Below, in pieces: positions 1-9,385 of a stretch of DNA of 64,000 bases. The DNA is from CAWIHS01 sp963836005 (GTDB lineage: Bacteria > Pseudomonadota > Gammaproteobacteria > GRL18), in NCBI GenBank assembly GCA_963836005.1, contig CAWIHS010000002.1:124001-188000 (forward strand), given 5' to 3'. Within the stretch, counting starts at the first letter, position 1, and every line of letters begins with the position of its first letter. The translations under genes were made by a program, and so were the position numbers. Below the pieces are notes generated by a model, which was not told where the DNA came from, did not search any database, and saw only the letters and a program-made list of their open reading frames with translations.

Positions 1-170
1 TATAGTATGCTTAACCCCAGATTGATTACATAATATCAAAACCTATATTTTCAAAGAATCCAAACTCCATCATTTTAATATTGTATGACTAATTACTGTT
101 CTCAATTATTGCATTTACAATCTTTTAGTTTTTGGTACAGTGAAACTCAACAACTTAATTGGAATTTATT

Positions 171-1328
171 ATGAAAAAAATAGATAACTTCACTAATCTA
201 CAAACGGCAAGAAAAATAACTGGGCGTTCGTATTTAGACCTTATCCTGGAAATAATTAAACTACGTTTATCAACCGGAAAAATTGGAATATCAGAATATT
301 TTGATTATAGATTATTTGACGATGATATTTCTTTCGAAAAAAAATTGGAGTTTTGTGGTTATAGAGGTCAGGCTATTCTTGAGGATATCTTAGTTGATGA
401 CTATTCAAAAATTTTAAGCCTGGACAAGCTTACATTTCATCATATTATGAAAAGTTATGGATTTTCAGTCCCTGGACTGAAAGCACTTTATACAGAAACT
501 GGCAGGCCCTTTTCAGGAAAACGCATAACCAACCAAAATAAATTAATAAATTATCTTAGAAATGACACTATATATCCAATATATTTAAAACCTTCCTTTG
601 GGGCTTATGGAAGCACGAATACACAAATTACTGGTATAGAAAATGACTCCTTAATTCTAGGGGATAATTCAAAAAAGAACATATATGATTTTTGCAAACA
701 AATTAAAGATCCTTCTGGTTTCGGCTTGTTAATTCAAGAAACACTAAAACCACATTCAAAAATTGTAAATTTATGTGGTGAAAAAATATCCGGACTTCGC
801 GTTCACCCATTTCTAGGCAACGATGGTCTTTATATTCATAGAGTGCTCTGGAAAATCAATGTTGGCACGAATGATACAGATAATTTTTCATCGGGTTTAA
901 CTGGAAATATGCTAGCAGATGTTGACCTGAATACAGGCAGGATCACAAGAGTGGTATCAGGCATTGGCTTAAATCAAAAAGAAGTACAGCAACATCCAAC
1001 AACGGGAGAGACTCTGGTTGGTTTTGAATTGCCATGGTTCAATGAAGCAATACAGCTTGTAAAAGATGCTGCAATTTTGTTTCCCGGTTTCATATGCCAG
1101 GGTTGGGATATCGCAATTTGTGAAGATGGGCCAGTTGCAATTGAGGTTAATTGGTTTGGGGATGTAGAACTTCCACAATATTCTGGAAGACATGGCTTTC
1201 TTGATCAAAAATTTCTTTCGCTTATGAAAAGCAGAAATCTGGATAAATACCTAAAAGGACGTGCAAGACCATGTCATATGAATCCAACGGGAAGACTTGG
1301 CTGGCGAGGTTCACACTGGCCCTATTAA
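171..1328 (+). CDS. Sugar-transfer-associated ATP-grasp family protein
   Basis: About 385 residues, cytoplasmic, no signal peptide or membrane segment. The segment IYLKPSFGAYGS near residue 145 looks like the ATP-grasp nucleotide-binding strand and loop, and AIEVNWFGD near residue 335 looks like the metal-binding end of the fold. The overall pattern fits the ATP-grasp type found beside sugar-transfer and capsule genes, which forms an amide or similar bond between a carboxylate and an amine at the cost of ATP. Substrate unknown. I prefer the ATG at 171, with a GGA at 161-163, over an upstream in-frame TTG at 159. It is followed 158 bases later by two PLP-enzyme genes on the same strand, suggesting a shared pathway. 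Family fairly sure; function inferred. Confidence 0.75.
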   Translation: MKKIDNFTNLQTARKITGRSYLDLILEIIKLRLSTGKIGISEYFDYRLFDDDISFEKKLEFCGYRGQAILEDILVDDYSKILSLDKLTFHHIMKSYGFSVPGLKALYTETGRPFSGKRITNQNKLINYLRNDTIYPIYLKPSFGAYGSTNTQITGIENDSLILGDNSKKNIYDFCKQIKDPSGFGLLIQETLKPHSKIVNLCGEKISGLRVHPFLGNDGLYIHRVLWKINVGTNDTDNFSSGLTGNMLADVDLNTGRITRVVSGIGLNQKEVQQHPTTGETLVGFELPWFNEAIQLVKDAAILFPGFICQGWDIAICEDGPVAIEVNWFGDVELPQYSGRHGFLDQKFLSLMKSRNLDKYLKGRARPCHMNPTGRLGWRGSHWPY

Positions 1329-1486
1329 ATCAAGTATGCACTTAAATTCCATGCGATAACGCAAGGACTTTAGTATTAACAGAAAATCAACACATAATTC
1401 TAAAGTTTAATCAGGCCTGCTAATACTGTATAAACTTATAAATTCAGCTTGAATTCACATTAATCATATTTTAGTTATAATAACCT

Positions 1487-2812
1487 GTGACAATGAAAAT
1501 ACCAGAGATAGGCATAGATCATAAAATAATTCTAGATGAATTGGATGCGGCTAAATCAAATGATGTAGACTGGAAAAATGGTCGTAGCTGGAGCCTTGTA
1601 TATTATGCGGGACAGGAGCACACAGATTTTTTAAAAAAAGTTTATAATTTATATTTCTCAGAAAATGCAGCAGGGCCAACGATGTTTCCAAGCTTGCGCA
1701 TTATGGAAGCAGAAGTTCTATCTATGATGTCATCGCTATTAGGTGGTAATGAAGATACTGCCGGAACCATGACTTCAGGAGGAACGGAGAGCATTCTATT
1801 GGCAATGAAAGCTTACCGCGATTTCGCCCGAGAAAAAAAACCACATATAACCATACCGGAAATTCTAGTGCCGGTTTCTGCACACCCGGCATTTCTTAAG
1901 GCTGCACAATATTTTAATCTCAAGGTAATTCCAGTACCTGTGGACACCAGCTACCAGGCTGATATCCCTGCAATCAAGGATTTAGTAAATGATAACACCA
2001 TTTGTCTGATAGCTTCAGCACCAACATTTTCACAAGGAGTCATGGATCCAATAACTGAAATGGGGGCTATTGCAGTAAATAATAATATCGGATTGCATGT
2101 TGATGCTTGTCTGGGAGGATTCTTGCTTCCATTTATCAGAAAACTAGGTTATGAGATATTACCTTTCGATTTTAATGTTCCCGGTGTGACCTCAATTTCT
2201 GCAGATCTCCATAAAAATGGTTATACAGCCAAAGGAGCCTCAGCAATACTATACAAAGACTCCCGTTTAAGGCGTTACCAGTTTACAGTGTTCTCTAACT
2301 GGTCAGGTGGAATTTATGCGTCACCAACAATGATGGGCACCCGTCCTGGTGGGGCAATTGCTGCTGCCTGGGCTGCGCTAAAGGCTCTCGGAGAGAACGG
2401 ATACATGGATATAGCAAAACACACCATGAATACGACTCACAGACTTATGGATGGAATTACAGCTTTAAAGGACATAACTATTTTAGGCAAACCAGTAATG
2501 AGTGTGTTTGCTTACGCTTCAGATTCTATTGACTTATTTGCGGTTGGAGACAGACTTGATTCGAATGGTTGGCGAATTAATAGACAAAACAATCCTTCTT
2601 CCTTACATATGATTGCAACTCCAAACCATGCCGCAATTATCGATGAATTTTTATCTGATCTAAAAAATGCAATTAAAGTTGAAAAAAAACGCCCGCCAAA
2701 AAGTATTGAACGCAAAGCTATACTTTATGGTGGCACTGAAAATACCAATACATCATTGGATATTACTAAACTTGCAGTTGAAAGGCTTGAAAAAACTTAT
2801 TCTTTAGATTAA
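1487..2812 (+). CDS. Sphingosine-1-phosphate-lyase-like PLP-dependent decarboxylase/lyase
   Basis: About 440 residues. Fold-type I PLP enzyme of the group II decarboxylase family. The glycine-rich phosphate-binding motif TSGGTESILLAMKAY lies near residue 100, and SADLHKNGYTAKGAS carries the presumed PLP lysine (residue 243 from the GTG start). The run WSGGIYASPTMMGTRPGG followed by WAALKALGENGY closely matches what I know of sphingosine-1-phosphate lyases, which cleave a phosphorylated long-chain base to a fatty aldehyde and phosphoethanolamine. The N-terminal membrane helix of eukaryotic lyases is absent. Start is GTG 1487 or ATG 1493; no clear Shine-Dalgarno decides. The next gene follows after 26 bases, so the two are probably co-transcribed. 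It could act on a different amino-acid-derived amine; the subfamily call rests on motifs only. Confidence 0.8.
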   Translation: MTMKIPEIGIDHKIILDELDAAKSNDVDWKNGRSWSLVYYAGQEHTDFLKKVYNLYFSENAAGPTMFPSLRIMEAEVLSMMSSLLGGNEDTAGTMTSGGTESILLAMKAYRDFAREKKPHITIPEILVPVSAHPAFLKAAQYFNLKVIPVPVDTSYQADIPAIKDLVNDNTICLIASAPTFSQGVMDPITEMGAIAVNNNIGLHVDACLGGFLLPFIRKLGYEILPFDFNVPGVTSISADLHKNGYTAKGASAILYKDSRLRRYQFTVFSNWSGGIYASPTMMGTRPGGAIAAAWAALKALGENGYMDIAKHTMNTTHRLMDGITALKDITILGKPVMSVFAYASDSIDLFAVGDRLDSNGWRINRQNNPSSLHMIATPNHAAIIDEFLSDLKNAIKVEKKRPPKSIERKAILYGGTENTNTSLDITKLAVERLEKTYSLD

Positions 2813-2838
2813 AAAAACTTATTTTATGTGTAAATATC

Positions 2839-5118
2839 ATGGATAGTCGGCCTACAAGTTCCTTCGAAATTAGAAAAGCAGAAGTTTTAAGCGAATACAG
2901 TAACTTCAGCAAGCGTATTTTATATACTATTATTGAGCCTGAGAAAGTGGATAATGAAGATCGGCTCGCTATCAGCAAGGTTTGCTGGCGTCCTGAATTA
3001 AAACCGCTGCTCACTGATGTAAAATTTACAGTTACAAAAATTGATAAAAACTCTATTATACTCATGCAAAATGAGGTAATAGCTGTCAATAACAACATTC
3101 TACAAGATCCCGCATCCACCGCATTCTATTTGCGTCACATATTAGAACTGGTTGCATTAAGATCATGTCTTGACAATAAAGTCACACACATCAATCTTTT
3201 AGCACTGGCTATTGCATCATTTCATACTGCATTGCAATATCTGGATAATATGATAGAGCAGGAGCATCATGTAGTCTGGAAAAATATTCCTGATTGGATC
3301 AAAGAGATAGCGGCTAAAGTAAATAGCTATAAATCACTGGAAAACCATGACTATAAATGCCTTCAAGTCATATCTACTGTAATTGAAAAATTGCTACCTA
3401 TACAGGAACAGGCATACCCATCAAATACAAAAATAATTACAGATTCTGATATACAGCAAGCAATACAACAAGCCTTAACCCTGCTACCTTTACTATATCC
3501 TGCTGATGATATTTTGACCATGGGCGGCGATAACCGCCTGCTGATAAACAAACAATCAGGTCTTAATACCTATGGATGCAGTTCTCGTCCTCGACCATGG
3601 GCTATCACTTTTTCTTCCTGCACCTCATCTTCTATTTCTGATCTTGCATATCAGAAAGCTGAACATTTAAGACAGGCACTGATAACTCACGCATTTAAGG
3701 ATCACTTAGTAAATCGTTGCGCTGAGGAATATGAAAAAATAAGGGAAGAAATATCCCAGCTATTATACCTGGAAAGGATCCCTGGGACTCAAATTATTCT
3801 TACTCCTTCAGGAACGGATAGCGAGTTATATGCACTATATTTATCAATGCAAAAACCATCCACTCCCGTCCATAATATTTTAATATCCTCCACTGAGATA
3901 GGAAGCGGCACTGTATACGCTGCGGGAGGTTATCATTTTGATGAACTTACTCCGCTTGGAAAAAAAGTCAAGAAAGGCGAGCATCTAGACGGATTCTCCA
4001 GTGAAAAAGTTGAAGTTTCTGTGCTTGAACTCCGTCATGAAGACGGTAAACTAAAGTCTATGAATGAAATTGATCAAAGCATAGAAAATATGGTAAAGGA
4101 AACGATAACATTAGGCCATCATGTTTTGATACATTTGCTTGATTGTTCAAAAACCGGCATTGGCGGCCCTAGTTTTGACAAAATCACACAATTACGAAAA
4201 ACTTATCCTTCTCAAATCGATGTAATGGTCGATGCAGCTCAGATGCGGGTTGGCCAAAGTGCACTTCATCTCTATCTTGAAGAAGGCTTCATGGTCCTTA
4301 TTTCAGGTTCAAAATTTTTTACAGGGCCTCCTTTTTCTGGTGCACTGCTTATCCCACCAAGTATTTCAAAAGGAGTTCATGAACTTACAACCTTACCTGC
4401 AAGTTTGGCTGATTATAGCACAAGCTATGAATTACCCACGGAATGGCAACACCTCACAAAATCAACATTTAGAAAAGAAGCAAATATTGGTCTTTTATTC
4501 AGATGGCGCGCGGCATTATGGGAAATGAAAGCATTTTATAGCACAACAGCATTAGAGCAGTTTAACTCTGTTAGTGTGTTTGGTTCTAAAATATTCAACA
4601 TGATACAAACAAACCCCGATCTTGAGTTAATAATGGCACCACCACACACTCGTGGGTATCTGGGTTCGGATCTTTGTTGGGATCAGCTCCCAAGTATTTT
4701 TACATTTTTCATTTATAGAAATTCTGATCTTAAGCATCAAACTTTAAACTATGACGAAGCTCGATTCGCATATCGATGTATTAACATCGATATTGCACGT
4801 TATCTGCCTGTTCAGGCTTCTGATCGTGAATATGAACTCGCAAGAAAACGCTGTCATATTGGGCAGCCCGTACGCCTCCAGAACTCGAATGGAGAATGGA
4901 AGGGAGCATTGAGAATAGCGATAGGAGCCAGATTGGTTTCTGGTGTTCAATTTGACAATGCCTTAGGTGATACGCCTGAGGAACGGCTAGGTACTGAAGT
5001 TAGAACAGCTGGAGTTGTTTTCAGCAAATTATCAGTAATAGTGAAATATTGGTACACTCTAAAAAGTTATAATGTAAACAGCACTAATAGGGAAGGTGCA
5101 GGTTATTACCAGTTCTAA
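2839..5118 (+). CDS. Large PLP fold-type I protein of unknown function
   Basis: 759 residues. Residues 1-230 form a mostly helical region I do not recognise. From about 310 onward it reads as a class-V-aminotransferase-like fold: LTPSGTDSELYALYLSMQ (phosphate-binding glycine/threonine loop), MVDAAQMRVGQ (aspartate that would contact the pyridine nitrogen) and ISGSKFFTGPPFSGALL, where Lys492 is the likely Schiff-base lysine. This resembles cysteine-desulfurase or aminotransferase arrangements, but the protein is nearly twice their usual 400 residues. It is soluble with no signal peptide. It sits 26 bases after the S1P-lyase-like gene and converges on the next gene. Substrate and reaction unknown. 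The PLP assignment is fairly safe. Confidence 0.7.
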   Translation: MDSRPTSSFEIRKAEVLSEYSNFSKRILYTIIEPEKVDNEDRLAISKVCWRPELKPLLTDVKFTVTKIDKNSIILMQNEVIAVNNNILQDPASTAFYLRHILELVALRSCLDNKVTHINLLALAIASFHTALQYLDNMIEQEHHVVWKNIPDWIKEIAAKVNSYKSLENHDYKCLQVISTVIEKLLPIQEQAYPSNTKIITDSDIQQAIQQALTLLPLLYPADDILTMGGDNRLLINKQSGLNTYGCSSRPRPWAITFSSCTSSSISDLAYQKAEHLRQALITHAFKDHLVNRCAEEYEKIREEISQLLYLERIPGTQIILTPSGTDSELYALYLSMQKPSTPVHNILISSTEIGSGTVYAAGGYHFDELTPLGKKVKKGEHLDGFSSEKVEVSVLELRHEDGKLKSMNEIDQSIENMVKETITLGHHVLIHLLDCSKTGIGGPSFDKITQLRKTYPSQIDVMVDAAQMRVGQSALHLYLEEGFMVLISGSKFFTGPPFSGALLIPPSISKGVHELTTLPASLADYSTSYELPTEWQHLTKSTFRKEANIGLLFRWRAALWEMKAFYSTTALEQFNSVSVFGSKIFNMIQTNPDLELIMAPPHTRGYLGSDLCWDQLPSIFTFFIYRNSDLKHQTLNYDEARFAYRCINIDIARYLPVQASDREYELARKRCHIGQPVRLQNSNGEWKGALRIAIGARLVSGVQFDNALGDTPEERLGTEVRTAGVVFSKLSVIVKYWYTLKSYNVNSTNREGAGYYQF

Positions 5119-5165
5119 TTTTCACCTTAATTGGCCTCACTCAATACCCAAAATACTATTAACTT

Positions 5166-7202
5166 TTATGGTTTATAAAGCCAAATATCACCCGCATACT
5201 GATTTATCACACCAAAAAAAACATTATACTTTTGAGAATATTTCCATTTACCCAAGACTCCTCGAAGTGATACACCTTCTGTACCATTAGCCTTATATGT
5301 TGTTCCATCTTGCTGCAGGGGTGTTTCAACAGACAGATGTGCTTTTGTTCTTTCAATTCTCCATTCATCTGACCATATTCCTGATTGTGGGGGTAAGAGA
5401 TACCATACTTCAGGTCCACCATCCCATAAAACAAATCTTTTGCCTTCAAGGTCATAATCCAGGCCAAAAAGTTCATCTTGTTTATATCTTCCAGTTATGT
5501 CTAAAGGCAAAAAGTTATGGCTTCTATTGTCTGCTCCAGGGTTATTTAGATCCCAATAAACGAAGCCAGATTTTGAAGAGAAATTTGCATTTCGCACATA
5601 TATTTTCCTGACTGGATCGTAAGCTCCAGCACCTTGATTAGCATAAGGATCTTTTGTCATTACACCTACAAGTTCCCATACATCCTGGTCAGGATCATTA
5701 ATATCGTTCACAGTGTATTTAAATAAATCACCTCCATTTCTAGGTGATGCACTAATATAAACAACATCTTTTTCATTTTCCTTGCTGTAAGCAGTAGTAC
5801 TGTTAACAAACCAGCCAGGGCGATCTTCACCAATCCCGTGAGAAATTATAGTATCTCGATTTTCCCACATCTGACCACCTAAAACATCAGGATATAGTTC
5901 AGGATTAACATGTGAACCTGTAGTACCGCCAACTTTATTTGCGTTCGCCAGATTTGGATCCCAAAGATATGGACCGGTCTGTGTGATACCATCTTCTTTT
6001 ACAAAGATAACACCATTATAAAATTTCCCCCCCCCAAAGGTTATAAATCGATCAACTATGGGTAAATAAAGTGAATTATCATATGTATGAGCTGATGCTG
6101 GAGCGTTAAATGGCCCATCAACAGCAAAAAATTGCCCGTCCCCATGAAGATTAATCACATCACTCGGTAACGAACCTCTCTTCCAGAGTAGAGTATTAAG
6201 ATCAAAGAGGTAAATCTCATTCCCAGAATAATTTGCATGTCCTCCGCCAAAGAAAATTAACTGTGATCTCTTCGAATCAATGGCCATAGAACCCCAAGCT
6301 GATATAACTCTATCAGGGTTTCCCATAGTATAGCCAATTGGAGCGGGTATTTGATCTTCATTTGCCCACACATCATCAAAACGGTTTTTATTGATTTTAA
6401 CCCAGCTCTCTGATGGTGTATTCTCTATTACCTTCAACAAATTACTACTTGATTTTGGTTGAACATTAATCGTGACTTCTGCTTGAGCTGTAAGTTTATA
6501 CTCATCAATTATTTTATAGACAAAACTATCTTGACCACTAAAATTTAGTTTAGGAGTATAAGTAAGGAGTTCATCAGTAGAAAATTTTACATCTCCATAA
6601 ACCGGCATATTAAAACTATCAATTTTAATCATATCATTATCCGGGTCAAAATCATTGTACAATACGTCAATATTGAAAGATTCGTTCATAACAACATCAA
6701 CTAAATCATCTAATGCTACTGGTTCTGAATTTATATGGATATCTTTAATACTTTGAGTAAGTTCAATAAACTCCTGGCTACTTAGAAAACCATTAAGTAC
6801 TATTTTTCTTAAAGTTCCTGACTGAAGTTTGCCAAGCCAATACTTTAGGCCAGCAGGATCTGGGGGACGTTTAAACAGGGATTGATAGAGAATATCAACA
6901 AACCCTGTATTGTCCAAACGTTTTTCTGCAAATTCCAGACTATAAAAAAAGCCTGAAGCAATCTTTGCAGCAGTTCGCTTTTGTGTTTGTAACTGATTCA
7001 GCCAATACTGCATCCCCGTAGCATCGGGGCTTCGACCCAATATATTAACATAGAGTCGTTCAATGAATGCATGAGCATTAGAAGTGGTATTTTTTTGGTT
7101 TATTACAGATACGTCCGTCTGATTTGATAATTCAAAAGACCAGACCGAAGATTGAATAAATAATGTAGAAACCGTAACGATTAATAAAATTAAACTGGGC
7201 AT
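5166..7202 (-). CDS. Secreted DUF4214 / Ig-like / beta-propeller protein
   Basis: About 678 residues. The ATG at 7202 is preceded by a strong GGAAAGGA and opens a good signal peptide (PSLILLIVTVSTLF then small residues), so I prefer it to an in-frame start 30 bases upstream. Two DUF4214 repeats follow (FIERLYVNILGRSPDATGMQYW and ILYQSLFKRPPDPAGLKYW), a domain common in bacterial extracellular proteins. Next is a cadherin-like/Ig module with an NDFDPDND calcium-type motif near residue 185. From about 265 to the end, GGGHANYSGNEIY and repeated aromatic Gly-rich blades suggest a Kelch or galactose-oxidase-like propeller. Probably exported or surface-bound; a carbohydrate-related role is inference. 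A nine-base C run at 6027-6035 lies inside the coding region. Confidence 0.72.
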   Translation of the reverse strand: MPSLILLIVTVSTLFIQSSVWSFELSNQTDVSVINQKNTTSNAHAFIERLYVNILGRSPDATGMQYWLNQLQTQKRTAAKIASGFFYSLEFAEKRLDNTGFVDILYQSLFKRPPDPAGLKYWLGKLQSGTLRKIVLNGFLSSQEFIELTQSIKDIHINSEPVALDDLVDVVMNESFNIDVLYNDFDPDNDMIKIDSFNMPVYGDVKFSTDELLTYTPKLNFSGQDSFVYKIIDEYKLTAQAEVTINVQPKSSSNLLKVIENTPSESWVKINKNRFDDVWANEDQIPAPIGYTMGNPDRVISAWGSMAIDSKRSQLIFFGGGHANYSGNEIYLFDLNTLLWKRGSLPSDVINLHGDGQFFAVDGPFNAPASAHTYDNSLYLPIVDRFITFGGGKFYNGVIFVKEDGITQTGPYLWDPNLANANKVGGTTGSHVNPELYPDVLGGQMWENRDTIISHGIGEDRPGWFVNSTTAYSKENEKDVVYISASPRNGGDLFKYTVNDINDPDQDVWELVGVMTKDPYANQGAGAYDPVRKIYVRNANFSSKSGFVYWDLNNPGADNRSHNFLPLDITGRYKQDELFGLDYDLEGKRFVLWDGGPEVWYLLPPQSGIWSDEWRIERTKAHLSVETPLQQDGTTYKANGTEGVSLRGVLGKWKYSQKYNVFFGVINQYAGDIWLYKP

Positions 7203-7659
7203 GTTTTCCTTTCCAAAAGTGATTACTATCACCTTAATAATTCTACTTTTTTGACTAAAACTCTATCAGACTTTTTAGCAATCAAACGTTCATGCATTGG
7301 TATGCTATTTATATTTTTACATCCTATATTTTGCTCAAAAAATCTCCAATTGAACAAAAGAAAGCAGTATAAACCCTACTGATAGCTAATTGTTCTGATA
7401 TTAAGACGACTTTATGTAGATGTATCCGTACACTTTTCTTAGTTATGAGACTATTTGACTGTAAAAGTTAAGGGATAAAAATCAATCATTGTTACATTAT
7501 AAATAAATTAGAACAATGTTCTAGCAAAAATCTTGCCAAACAAAGATAATTTTATATATTGCTTAATTAATGTTTTTAGCTTTTGTGTACTCATAAAAAG
7601 CTAAAAACACATATTGTAAAAATAATCGACATAGGGACATGAATAACAGGCATGCATTA
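7203..7659. other. Gene-free AT-rich spacer
   Basis: No credible coding region. Very AT-rich. It should hold the promoter of the minus-strand DUF4214 gene, but I see no clear -35/-10 pair. The only marked structure is the perfect inverted repeat at 7571-7609, listed separately. Confidence 0.6.
7571..7609. repeat. Perfect 14-bp inverted repeat
   Basis: The arm TGTTTTTAGCTTTT at 7571-7584 is perfectly complementary to the arm at 7596-7609, with an 11-base loop. It lies 50 bases beyond the 3' end of the minus-strand pseudogene, so it could end that transcript, but the stem is AT-rich and no U-tract follows it on either strand. A protein-binding palindrome is the alternative. Confidence 0.5.
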
Positions 7660-8673
7660 TTACTTGCATGGTTCAGGTAATATCGAGTAAATTGCATCAA
7701 TCATCCCATCAGGTATTGCGTAATCCCCAATAATTTTTCTTTCCACCAAATCAAACACAATCACTGAACTTAATTTATTCGGTGCTTCGACATCTGAAAA
7801 CCGTTTCAACCAGGATAGTTTTCCTTTGGCACGCGTTTTGCGCAATCTTGAGAAACCAATATATAATAAATTGTTTTCAAGTAGCAGACCTCGGCACCAT
7901 CCTCTGATACCACCATAACCCTGATAACATACAGTTCAATAGTTTCTAATAATTTTTAACGATTTATGTCTGCGATAATTATACATCCATCAACTGAAGT
8001 AAAATACACATGCTTTCGTAAACAATACCATCATGTACGCTAATTATTTTGTCTGGCCCACTAATTTCAATACGTTTAGAAAAATTTCCTAGACAAACAG
8101 CATCTTCCTGAGTACAGCGCGTTACCCAAGGCTCTTCATTTATCCAAAAATGTGATTTGGATGACAATCATGAGGTCGTGTTGAATGAACTTTTCTATAA
8201 TCAATCTCTGCTGAGAATCGGTGCCAGGTTTCTTTTCCTTCAGCATTTAGTATTTTATCAATTGCACCTGTTTCTTTATTTAAAATCACAACCAGGTCCA
8301 GTCCAGTTGATGTTACAAAAAGTTGTTGGTCATTTACTGCCACTGAATGTATATTATGAAAACATGGATACGAAAACAGTTTCAGTAATTTCATTTCGGG
8401 ATATTGATATAAACGCACTTCTGTATCAGTGCTTAACCAAATTTTATCCTTCTCAACAGCCCCTACGGTAAATTCAAGATTCGGGTGTTCTTCAGGGAAA
8501 TTATCATTTCCTTCTGATATCGATAAAACTTCTTCGAATAAACCAGATACCAGATTTAATCGAAGCAATACAGCCTTTTCATAATATTTTCCTTCACCTA
8601 ATTCAAACCCATTTTCCCTTAAGATACCACCTGTTATCAAAAGCTTTTTTTTTAACTCTGTTTTAAGACTCAT
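7660..8673 (-). pseudogene. Frameshifted propeller-type protein (DUF4915/TIGR03032-like remnant)
   Basis: Coding potential continues across about 1 kb on the minus strand, but it is spread over several frames. The N-terminal 170 residues (8673 to about 8150) end in HDCHPNHIF; the next frame picks up immediately with WINEEPWVTRC; a further frame carries VYFTSVDGCIII near 7960-8020, which runs into a stop; and the last frame carries GYGGIRGWCRGLLLENNLLYIG through to PEPCK at 7660. At least three shifts and one stop are needed, so it is decayed rather than a single sequencing slip. The pattern of short blades with HPNHIF and GWCRGL suggests the DUF4915/TIGR03032 group often found in polysaccharide loci; family assignment tentative. 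It begins 8 bases after the TPR gene and was probably the last gene of that operon. Confidence 0.7.
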
Positions 8674-8680
8674 AAAATAT

Positions 8681-9385
8681 CTACTGCTTCTCTTTGCGGT
8701 CTATTTTTTTTTGTAAACCTTTTAATGGAAAACCTGAATTCTCCGCTTTTTCTGCATATTCCTTAGCTAGTTTATAATCTCCTAGTTCAAAATAAGTCAG
8801 CCCCATGTTATAAGCTAATTCGCCTGTCTCAGACAGTTTAGACTCAACAATACGATATTGTTCTAGTGCTTTTTTATATTCTTTTTGCATAAATAGGTGA
8901 TTACCATATATTTGCCTGACCGTCATATCCTCAGGACGAAAATTTATAGCTCTCTTGAGAAAACATTCTGCTGTTTCTGGAAAATCATTTTCATGAATTT
9001 GTGGTAAATTCCCTTTATTTTTCTTCTCATATTTTACCATTGCCCACAATGCTCTATGATGATTTGGGAAAACCGTAAGCGTATAAGTAAGATCTTGCAT
9101 AATACTTCCGGTATTTCCCGAACGAAGACTTTCTACATCAGGGGTGAAATGTGCAGATTCAACAACATGTATCCGGGATGTAAATCTTGATCCAGGCATG
9201 GATTCCTGAGTATGATTAAAAGGATCTGTGTAGTCAAAAGGTCCCACTCTCTCCGTACGAAAAACATCACCGCATTCTGAAGAAGCATATAGATTGGAAA
9301 ACCAAGGTAAGATAACTACAATGGAAATTAAGGAATAATAAATAATATTTTTCCATGTGTTTTTATTTAACATAAAAGCAATCAT
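8681..9385 (-). CDS. Exported TPR-repeat protein
   Basis: 234 residues. The N-terminus has a hydrophobic stretch (residues 13-35) ending in an Ala-Ser-Ser site, so it is exported or membrane-anchored. The middle segment YTLTVFPNHHRALWAMVKYEKK and two to three tetratricopeptide units (about residues 115-225, including AYNMGLTYFELGDYKLAKEYAEKAE) support a TPR scaffold. The type resembles small TPR proteins that accompany exopolysaccharide genes. Its start ATG overlaps the stop of the upstream GNAT-type gene as ATGA, implying translational coupling. Role unknown; probably a scaffold for assembly or export. Confidence 0.7.
   Translation of the reverse strand: MIAFMLNKNTWKNIIYYSLISIVVILPWFSNLYASSECGDVFRTERVGPFDYTDPFNHTQESMPGSRFTSRIHVVESAHFTPDVESLRSGNTGSIMQDLTYTLTVFPNHHRALWAMVKYEKKNKGNLPQIHENDFPETAECFLKRAINFRPEDMTVRQIYGNHLFMQKEYKKALEQYRIVESKLSETGELAYNMGLTYFELGDYKLAKEYAEKAENSGFPLKGLQKKIDRKEKQ

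Noticed and set aside
5297..5611. 104-residue plus-strand frame
   Set aside because: Antisense to the propeller part of the DUF4214 gene; hydrophobic composition follows from the complementary strand.
8157..8471. 104-residue plus-strand frame
   Set aside because: Antisense to the pseudogene; no ribosome-binding site and no recognisable motif.
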